From: Bacteroidota bacterium
GTDB taxonomy: Bacteria; Bacteroidota; Ignavibacteria; Tepidaquicellales; Tepidaquicellaceae
Direction: 5' to 3'
DNA: 6,400 nucleotides
NCBI GenBank assembly: GCA_023429265.1
Contig: JAEYVS010000230.1
Span: 1-6,400, forward strand
Made by a program: the position numbers and the translations under genes. The stretch's first letter is position 1. Every line of letters begins with the position of its first letter. Under the pieces are notes generated by a model that was not told the origin of the DNA, did not search any database, and saw nothing but the letters and a program-made list of their open reading frames with translations. This document shows positions 1-5,078 of the stretch, piece by piece.

Positions 1-2
1 TT

Positions 3-2249
3 ATGAAGCATAATCACGACACACATACAAAGACTGGTAAAAGCGAGAAAGTTCAGCTGGACATAGCAGGAATGGACTGCGGAAGCTGCGCGTCGAGTAT
101 AGAGACATATCTATCCAAAACCAAAGGTGTCGATAAAATCAGCGTAAATTACACTTCAGAAAACGCTGCTATAGAATACGACCCCGGGACCATAAAATTG
201 CCAGAAATTAAGGATATAATCAACAAGCTGGGCTATAAGGTCATCGAGAATAAACACAGTGAACATCATCATCACGAGATGGAGACTTCCCTTTCAGCGC
301 AAAGGAAGAAGATCTGGGTGGCTGTACTATTTTCCCTGACGGTGATGGTGATAAGTATGCAGGGTCATTTTGATTTTCTGAACTTCATCGATATTCCGCA
401 AAATACATCATTGATCATTCTTACCGCGCTGACGACCGTTGTGGTATTCTGGTGCGGATGGAAATTCATTAATGGCGCATATTTTGCTTTAAAGTCCGGG
501 ACGACGGATATGAACGTGCTGATAGTTCTGGGCGTACTGTCCTCATATATATACAGTCTTGTCATTACGGCGAATCATCTATTCGAGCTGAATATAGAGG
601 CTCTGGCTAATTCCCACGAAGTGTATTTTGAGACGGCGGCAATGATAGTGATGTTCATCCTGATCGGTAACTATCTCGAGGCGGCTCTGAAAAGCAAGAC
701 ACAGACATCGATAGAAAAGCTAAAGGGTTTGCAGGCTAAGACAGTGCTTGTGGTCCGTGACGGTAAGGAATTAGAGGTTGCATTCGAGGATGTTCACATC
801 AATGATACTGTCATCGTCAAATCCGGTGATAGGATACCCGTAGACGGAAAGATCACTGAGGGCAATGGTATGATCGATGAAAGCGCGATGACGGGTGAGA
901 GCCTTCCGATCGAGAAGGGATTGACTGATACTGTGATGAGCGGTTCGATACTAAAGAGCGGCTATCTGAAGATCACGGCACAAAAGGTGGGCAATGATAC
1001 GATGCTTTCGAAGATCATCGACATGGTTAATGAAGCATCGAACTCTAAGCCGCAGATACAAAGACTGGCGGATAAAATATCGTCCATATTCGTTCCGATA
1101 GTACTGGTAGTAGCCGCGCTGACATTCGTAATATGGTATTTTGCCGTAGGGGTTCCTTTTGGGAATGCTCTGGTTTATATGGTTGCGGTGCTGATTATAG
1201 CGTGTCCGTGCGCGCTGGGACTTGCCTCACCAATGGCTGTAGTGATAGGCGTGGGAAGAGCCGCGGAGAACGGAATATTATTCAATGACGTGGAAGCTAT
1301 CGAGAAGCTTAAGAAGGTCGATACATTGTGCTTCGATAAGACAGGTACATTGACAAGCGGAGAAATGAAGGTCAAGGGCATTAAAGCTTTAAATGGAATA
1401 CCGAAGGAAGAATTGATGCAGTATATTTACTCTGTCGAGAAGATGTCCAACCATCCGATAGCGAATTCAATAAATTCTTATTCAGGAAAGTTTGATATAC
1501 AGCCGATGGAAACGACAGGGTTTGAGAATATAGACGGGAAAGGTGTGCGGGCTAATGTCTCCGGTAAAAATATATTGATCGGGAATAACGCTCTGCTTGA
1601 AGAGAATAACATACCAACATTTATGAACAGCGAAAGAGGCAGTTTATATGTTGCTATGGACGGTGAGCTGGCGGGTGTCATTGTGTTTGAAGATACAATA
1701 AAGCCTGAAGCAAGGAAAGCCGTAGATGAACTGCAGATGGCAGGATATGAGCTTGTGATGATGTCCGGTGACAACGAGAAAAATGTAAGGCAGATAGCAG
1801 ATGAGGTGCATATAGAAAATTATTATTATGGCGTTTTACCGGGTGAAAAGCAGAATATCATAGCATTGCTACAGTCACAGGGCAGGAATGTCGCTATGAT
1901 CGGCGACGGAATAAACGATGCTCCATCACTCGCTAAAGCAGACGTAGGCATTGCCATTGGTACAGGAACGGACATTGCGATAGATTCGGCGGACGTGATA
2001 CTGGTAAAGGGAAACCTGGAGAGTATCTACAAAGCTATACAATTATCTCAAAAGACAGTTAGAATTATCAAGCAGAACATTTTCTGGGCATTCTTTTATA
2101 ATATTGTGGCTATACCTGCGGCGGCGGGAGTTCTCGCTCCTTTTGGAATCATCGTAAGCCCTGTGATGGCTGCGATGCTGATGGCATTCAGCGATGTAGT
2201 CACTGTAGTGGGTAATTCAATGAGATTAAAATATACTAAACTTAAATAA
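3..2249 (+). CDS. copA: Copper-exporting P1B-type ATPase (CopA-like)
   Basis: This inner-membrane ATPase most likely exports Cu(I) from the cytoplasm. An HMA domain spans about residues 16-83, with the metal site MDCGSC at 24-29. It is followed by a His-rich linker (H85, H88-H91). About eight membrane segments are visible: four before the actuator domain (about 103-228), two around 361-418 and two at about 690-735. The catalytic set is complete: TGES at 297-300, CPC at 401-403 with P410, the phosphorylated Asp445 in DKTGTLT, His484-Pro485 in the nucleotide domain, and GDGINDAP at 634-641. Tyr699-Asn700 with Pro705 in the seventh helix is the copper-type signature and argues against a Zn/Cd pump. 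The last helix reads MAFSD (727-731), where copper pumps usually have MxxSS. The 748-residue length is normal. Only two bases precede the ATG, so a longer N-terminus and the promoter cannot be checked. Copper specificity is inferred from motifs. Confidence 0.93.
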   Translation: MKHNHDTHTKTGKSEKVQLDIAGMDCGSCASSIETYLSKTKGVDKISVNYTSENAAIEYDPGTIKLPEIKDIINKLGYKVIENKHSEHHHHEMETSLSAQRKKIWVAVLFSLTVMVISMQGHFDFLNFIDIPQNTSLIILTALTTVVVFWCGWKFINGAYFALKSGTTDMNVLIVLGVLSSYIYSLVITANHLFELNIEALANSHEVYFETAAMIVMFILIGNYLEAALKSKTQTSIEKLKGLQAKTVLVVRDGKELEVAFEDVHINDTVIVKSGDRIPVDGKITEGNGMIDESAMTGESLPIEKGLTDTVMSGSILKSGYLKITAQKVGNDTMLSKIIDMVNEASNSKPQIQRLADKISSIFVPIVLVVAALTFVIWYFAVGVPFGNALVYMVAVLIIACPCALGLASPMAVVIGVGRAAENGILFNDVEAIEKLKKVDTLCFDKTGTLTSGEMKVKGIKALNGIPKEELMQYIYSVEKMSNHPIANSINSYSGKFDIQPMETTGFENIDGKGVRANVSGKNILIGNNALLEENNIPTFMNSERGSLYVAMDGELAGVIVFEDTIKPEARKAVDELQMAGYELVMMSGDNEKNVRQIADEVHIENYYYGVLPGEKQNIIALLQSQGRNVAMIGDGINDAPSLAKADVGIAIGTGTDIAIDSADVILVKGNLESIYKAIQLSQKTVRIIKQNIFWAFFYNIVAIPAAAGVLAPFGIIVSPVMAAMLMAFSDVVTVVGNSMRLKYTKLK

Positions 2250-2255
2250 AATAGT

Positions 2256-2699
2256 ATGAGAACATTAATAATTACGGTACTTATCGGAGCATTCGGAGTA
2301 CTGGGATGCAGTGAAACAAAAGACAGCACTGAAAACAAGGTGACGGATGAAACTCCCAAAACTGAACAGCCGGGATATACTACTACCGATGAGTCCTCAG
2401 CAAAGGAAAAAGCAGGCGAAGAGCCTAAAGCCGATATCAAAGAAAAAGACGCAGACATTAAACTGAAGGTAAAAGACTCAAAACTGGAGTCTGCTTCATT
2501 CACAGCAGAATCGATGCACTGCACAGGCTGTGAATCATCCATAGAGAATAACGTTAAAAAACTGGATGGTGTGCAGGATGTAAAGGCAACCTTCGATACA
2601 AAACAGATCGAGGTTACATTTTCCGGAGATAAAGTAACAAAAAAAGAAATTGCCGATGCAATCACAGCGAGCGGATTTGAGTGTAAGATAAATGAGTAA
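2256..2699 (+). CDS. Lipoprotein with a C-terminal HMA (copper chaperone-like) domain
   Basis: This is probably a membrane-anchored, extracytoplasmic metal-binding protein. The N-terminus is a short lipoprotein signal: Arg2, a hydrophobic stretch at 3-17, and a lipobox VLGC with the lipidated cysteine at 18. A strongly charged Lys/Glu/Asp/Thr-rich linker of about 60 residues (19-78) follows, including a degenerate repeat around ADIK at 59-62 and 66-69. The HMA domain fills about 79-147 with metal site MHCTGC at 87-92. It resembles the CopA HMA domain (both have MxCxxCxSSIE), so the two may be related by duplication. An additional cysteine, Cys143, lies near the C-terminus. The gene starts 6 nt after the copA stop, which suggests co-transcription and translational coupling. 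A role in receiving or buffering exported copper is inferred from this context. A mercury-binding MerP-like role is possible but less likely, because no mer genes are present. Whether it sits in the inner or outer membrane cannot be told. Confidence 0.87.
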   Translation: MRTLIITVLIGAFGVLGCSETKDSTENKVTDETPKTEQPGYTTTDESSAKEKAGEEPKADIKEKDADIKLKVKDSKLESASFTAESMHCTGCESSIENNVKKLDGVQDVKATFDTKQIEVTFSGDKVTKKEIADAITASGFECKINE

Positions 2700-2702
2700 T
2701 CA

Positions 2703-3392
2703 ATGGCAGTAGAAAAGGTAGATTTCGATCAGTACGCTTCGGATTATGACAGGATAATGAAAGAGGACCTTGAATTCTTCGGGGAGGAGAATTCCTATTT
2801 TGCTGAATACAAGATCAAGATTATTAAAGATACTTTTTCAGGAATTCCTCATAAGATACTTGATTATGGCTGCGGTATTGGGAGGAATATACCCTTCTAC
2901 CATAAGTATTTTCCTGAAGCCGAGATATACGGCTGTGATATTTCAGAAAAAAGTCTTGAAATAGCTCAAAAAGATAATCCTCAATCAAAATTTTTTCTCA
3001 TATCGGAGGAAAACATTCAGAATCAGTTCGAGGAGTTCGATATAGTATCAATATCCTGTGTATTCCATCACATCGAGCCCTCTTTGAGGAACGGAACCAT
3101 TGAATTTATCCATCAGCTTCTCAGACCGAAAGGATCTGTGTACATATTCGAACATAACCCCATAAACCCGGTAACACGCAAAATAGTACGGGATTGTGTA
3201 TGGGATGAGGATGCCATTCTTCTCCCTGCCAAGGAATCCGAGACTTTGATAAATCATACGGGAATGAAGATAGAAAAGAAACGATATACAGTTTTCTTTC
3301 CCGCGTTCCTGAAATTTCTGAGGCCAATGGAAAAGTTATTGGGATTTATACCTCTTGGCGGACAGTATTATATAAAAGGTAATAAGACTTAA
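2703..3392 (+). CDS. Class I SAM-dependent methyltransferase
   Basis: This is a soluble methyltransferase with a Rossmann-like SAM-binding fold; the substrate is unknown. Motif I is ILDYGCGIGR (52-61), the acidic residue that would contact the SAM ribose is Asp79 in GCDIS, and the motif IV region is FDIVSISCVFHHI (112-124). The C-terminal part has an EHNPINP segment (150-156), then DEDAILL (168-174) and PLGGQYY near the end. I associate this pattern with methyltransferases of surface-glycan gene clusters, by memory rather than by search. The length of 229 residues is normal for a single-domain enzyme. No signal peptide or membrane segment is visible. It starts 3 nt after the lipoprotein stop, with only a weak GAG six bases before the ATG, so it is probably translated from the copper-operon mRNA. 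Its stop codon overlaps that of the opposing GT2 gene. Either a glycan-modifying role or a role tied to metal stress is possible; I favour the former. Confidence 0.87.
   Translation: MAVEKVDFDQYASDYDRIMKEDLEFFGEENSYFAEYKIKIIKDTFSGIPHKILDYGCGIGRNIPFYHKYFPEAEIYGCDISEKSLEIAQKDNPQSKFFLISEENIQNQFEEFDIVSISCVFHHIEPSLRNGTIEFIHQLLRPKGSVYIFEHNPINPVTRKIVRDCVWDEDAILLPAKESETLINHTGMKIEKKRYTVFFPAFLKFLRPMEKLLGFIPLGGQYYIKGNKT
3389..3392. other. Overlapping convergent stop codons in a shared TTAA
   Basis: The plus-strand methyltransferase ends with TAA at 3390-3392, and the minus-strand GT2 ends with TAA on the complement of 3389-3391. Both stops therefore lie inside one 4-bp palindrome, the core of CTTAAG. 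There is no intergenic spacer between the two operons. I found no GC-rich stem with a T-tract near the junction, so any termination signal must lie inside the coding sequences or depend on Rho. Confidence 0.9.
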
Positions 3393-4123
3393 GATTTCTG
3401 TTTTGCAAGTTCTCTTTTGTATTCCTTACGATAATCGAATACTTCTTTAATGGTTCTGAATATTACAGATGGCCTGGCACCGGTTGAAATGCCATCAAGA
3501 CGGGGTAAGTGTACTACACCCATCTCGGTAGTCCTGTATTTCAATAACTTAGCTTTGAGCATTATCTCCGCATCGATAAACGCATCGATAGAGTCTATCT
3601 TTATCTTTTTGAAAAGATCAGCTTTAAAAAGCTTAAACGCGCAATCGATATCCCAGTAATGAATATCAAATAAAAGTCTGAGAAGATAGTTGTAGCAAAG
3701 CGACGTGAACTTTCTGTACAGAGAATATTGTTTTTGCTTACGGTAGCCTACTACGATATCAGTGAAAGGTATTAGAGCCATAAACTTTCTAAGATCATCC
3801 AAATCGAACTGATTATCTCCATCTGAATAAAACACGTATTCCATCTTAGCATTCAAAAAACCATCACGTAATGTAGCTCCATAGCCCATATTCTTTTCGT
3901 GGTGGATCACACGAACCTTCTCATGCTTCTCTGCCAGGGCATCGGCTACTTCACCTGTCCGGTCCGGGCTGCCGTCTTCGATTATAATAACCTCATAATC
4001 TTTGAGATTCATTGATTCAATTACTTCCACAGCTTTATCCACCACTTTGCCAATATTTCCTTCGTCATAGTATGCGGGGAAAAAAGCTGTAAGAGTAGTA
4101 TTAGAATAATCGAAAACCTGCAT
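3389..4123 (-). CDS. Family 2 glycosyltransferase, polyprenyl-phosphate sugar synthase-like
   Basis: This is a GT-A fold glycosyltransferase of the dolichol-phosphate mannose synthase (DPM1)-like group. It is predicted to transfer a sugar from a nucleotide donor to a polyprenyl phosphate at the cytoplasmic face of the inner membrane. The start AFFPAYYDEGNIG (13-25) is typical of the group. The nucleotide-binding motif is EDGSPDRT (49-56), with Glu where Asp is commoner. The DxD metal site is DGD (101-103) in SDGDNQF, and DIDCAFKLF (158-166) is another group motif. Near the C-terminus, DAEIMLKAK (184-192) and the following Pro-Arg-Leu-Asp-Gly segment match the acceptor-side region of the family. 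There is no C-terminal membrane helix or GtrA fusion, so the 244-residue protein is probably soluble or peripheral. It starts 5 nt after the epimerase stop and is the last gene of the minus-strand block. The identity of the transferred sugar is not visible. Confidence 0.9.
   Translation of the reverse strand: MQVFDYSNTTLTAFFPAYYDEGNIGKVVDKAVEVIESMNLKDYEVIIIEDGSPDRTGEVADALAEKHEKVRVIHHEKNMGYGATLRDGFLNAKMEYVFYSDGDNQFDLDDLRKFMALIPFTDIVVGYRKQKQYSLYRKFTSLCYNYLLRLLFDIHYWDIDCAFKLFKADLFKKIKIDSIDAFIDAEIMLKAKLLKYRTTEMGVVHLPRLDGISTGARPSVIFRTIKEVFDYRKEYKRELAKQKS
3569..3590. repeat. 10-bp tandem direct repeat inside the GT2 gene
   Basis: CGCATCGATA occurs at 3569-3578 and again at 3581-3590, separated by AA. 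On the minus strand this encodes two successive Ile-Asp-Ala units in SIDAFIDAE (178-186 of the GT2). The period of 12 nt keeps the frame. It lies in the acceptor-side motif region of the family, so it may reflect the conserved protein motif and not a slippage event. Confidence 0.45.
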
Positions 4124-4133
4124 TAATATTAAT
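4122..4133. repeat. 12-bp perfect AT-only palindrome at the epimerase-GT2 junction
   Basis: ATTAATATTAAT reads the same on both strands. It covers the first two bases of the GT2 start codon, the 5-nt spacer and the epimerase stop codon, all on the minus strand. It could be a weak hairpin or protein site, but in AT-rich DNA it may well be chance. The palindrome itself is certain; any function is not. Confidence 0.4.
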
Positions 4134-5076
4134 TTTTGTAATTATTATAAATGTATTCGTATGTATTTCTGATCCCGTCCTCTATATTTGTATCAGGTGC
4201 CCAGTCAAAAGTTTCACGAGCGAGAGTATTATCCAAAATATTTACAGGAACATCGATTCCGCGTCCTTCGGTGTAATTAACCACAGGATCCAAACCACTG
4301 ACTTTTTTAATTATATCCACAATATCATTTAGCGAATATCCGGTAGATGAACTTATATTAAATATTTTATTGTCCGCTCTGACAGCGATCGATTTAGCTA
4401 TCACATCCACAGCATCTTTTATGTAAATATAGTCTCGCGTCACACTTCCATCACCCCATATTTCGATCGGAATATTATTAAGAGCCTTATATAAAAAAAC
4501 AGGGATTGCGCCCTGCGCTGCATGAGGGTTTTGACGCTCGCCATACGGATTTGACAGCCTGAATACATAATAATTCAACCCGTAGAGCTTATAATACATA
4601 TAAAGGTACTTCTCGATCGTACGCTTTATTATACCATAGGAAACAATAGGATTGATCGGATGATCTTCACGGATCGGTACTTCCTCCGGGATACCATACA
4701 CAGTACCGCCGGACGAAATGAATGCCAGACGCTTCACACCATTATTTTTACACTCATTAAATAATCTTAAAGATGAGACCAGATTGGTTTCAGCGTCGTA
4801 GATAGGATTTTCGTTTGAACCTGATGGAAGAGTTGAACTCACCAGGTGAAACACATAATCAATATCCCTCAATGATCTTTCAATATCGATCTCATTATTA
4901 AAGTCGCCTTCAATAATCTTAATATCATCTATAACATTTGATAGATTTTTATGGGAAAAATTCAGTTTATCAAAAACCGTAACACTGTATCCTCTACTGA
5001 GTAGATTTTCCGTAAGATGCGAACCAATGAACCCACCGCCGCCATAAATAATACAATTTCTTCCTTTAATAACCAT
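4129..5076 (-). CDS. NAD-dependent nucleotide-sugar epimerase/dehydratase (extended SDR)
   Basis: This cytoplasmic extended short-chain dehydrogenase/reductase probably acts on a nucleotide-diphosphate sugar, for example as a 4-epimerase. The dinucleotide-binding loop is YGGGGFIGSHL (10-20). Asp35 at the end of the second strand indicates preference for NAD over NADP. The catalytic set is the Ser/Gly/Thr region SSGGTVYG (120-127) and Tyr145-x-x-x-Lys149. RLSNPYGERQ (173-182) is the substrate-side motif, and WGDGSVTRDYIYIKD (about 208-222) is the typical C-terminal region that binds the nucleotide sugar. At 315 residues the protein has the usual GalE/WbpP-family length. The motifs do not separate UDP-glucose 4-epimerase from GDP- or dTDP-sugar enzymes, so no gene symbol is given. 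It lies 2 nt after the GT-C gene stop and 5 nt before the GT2 start, in one tight operon. The leader has only an A/G-rich GAAAAGAAA stretch instead of a clear Shine-Dalgarno sequence. Confidence 0.91.
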   Translation of the reverse strand: MVIKGRNCIIYGGGGFIGSHLTENLLSRGYSVTVFDKLNFSHKNLSNVIDDIKIIEGDFNNEIDIERSLRDIDYVFHLVSSTLPSGSNENPIYDAETNLVSSLRLFNECKNNGVKRLAFISSGGTVYGIPEEVPIREDHPINPIVSYGIIKRTIEKYLYMYYKLYGLNYYVFRLSNPYGERQNPHAAQGAIPVFLYKALNNIPIEIWGDGSVTRDYIYIKDAVDVIAKSIAVRADNKIFNISSSTGYSLNDIVDIIKKVSGLDPVVNYTEGRGIDVPVNILDNTLARETFDWAPDTNIEDGIRNTYEYIYNNYKN

Positions 5077-5078
5077 AA

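Noticed and set aside
1175..1774. Two minus-strand open frames (1175-1381 and 1478-1774) inside copA
   Set aside because: They are fully antisense to conserved ATPase motifs (CPC, the nucleotide-binding domain) and show no motif of their own.
3..2249. Zn/Cd/Pb-type (ZntA/CadA) identity for the ATPase, suggested by MDCGSC
   Set aside because: The Tyr-Asn...Pro motif in the seventh helix and the Met...Ser...Asn pattern in the eighth are of the copper group; the Lys and Asp-Gly signatures of Zn pumps in those helices are absent. Altered specificity remains open and is listed as a finding.
2096..2665. Long open frame of 189 codons on the minus strand, spanning the end of copA and the lipoprotein gene
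   Set aside because: It lies opposite two genes with clear domain motifs, its translation is Ser-rich with no recognisable domain, and it crosses a gene boundary. It is best explained as an antisense shadow.
2770..3327. Short open frames within the methyltransferase gene (2770-2964 on plus; 3048-3257 and 3121-3327 on minus)
   Set aside because: They overlap a complete methyltransferase frame and each other, and none has a recognisable protein feature.
3370..3430. Possible bidirectional terminator at the convergent junction
   Set aside because: Only the 6-bp palindrome CTTAAG and a 4-bp ACTT/AAGT match could be found; neither makes a stable stem followed by a T-tract.
3450..3659. Plus-strand frame of 69 codons opposite the GT2 gene
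   Set aside because: It is opposite the conserved C-terminal part of the GT2 and shows no domain or plausible leader.
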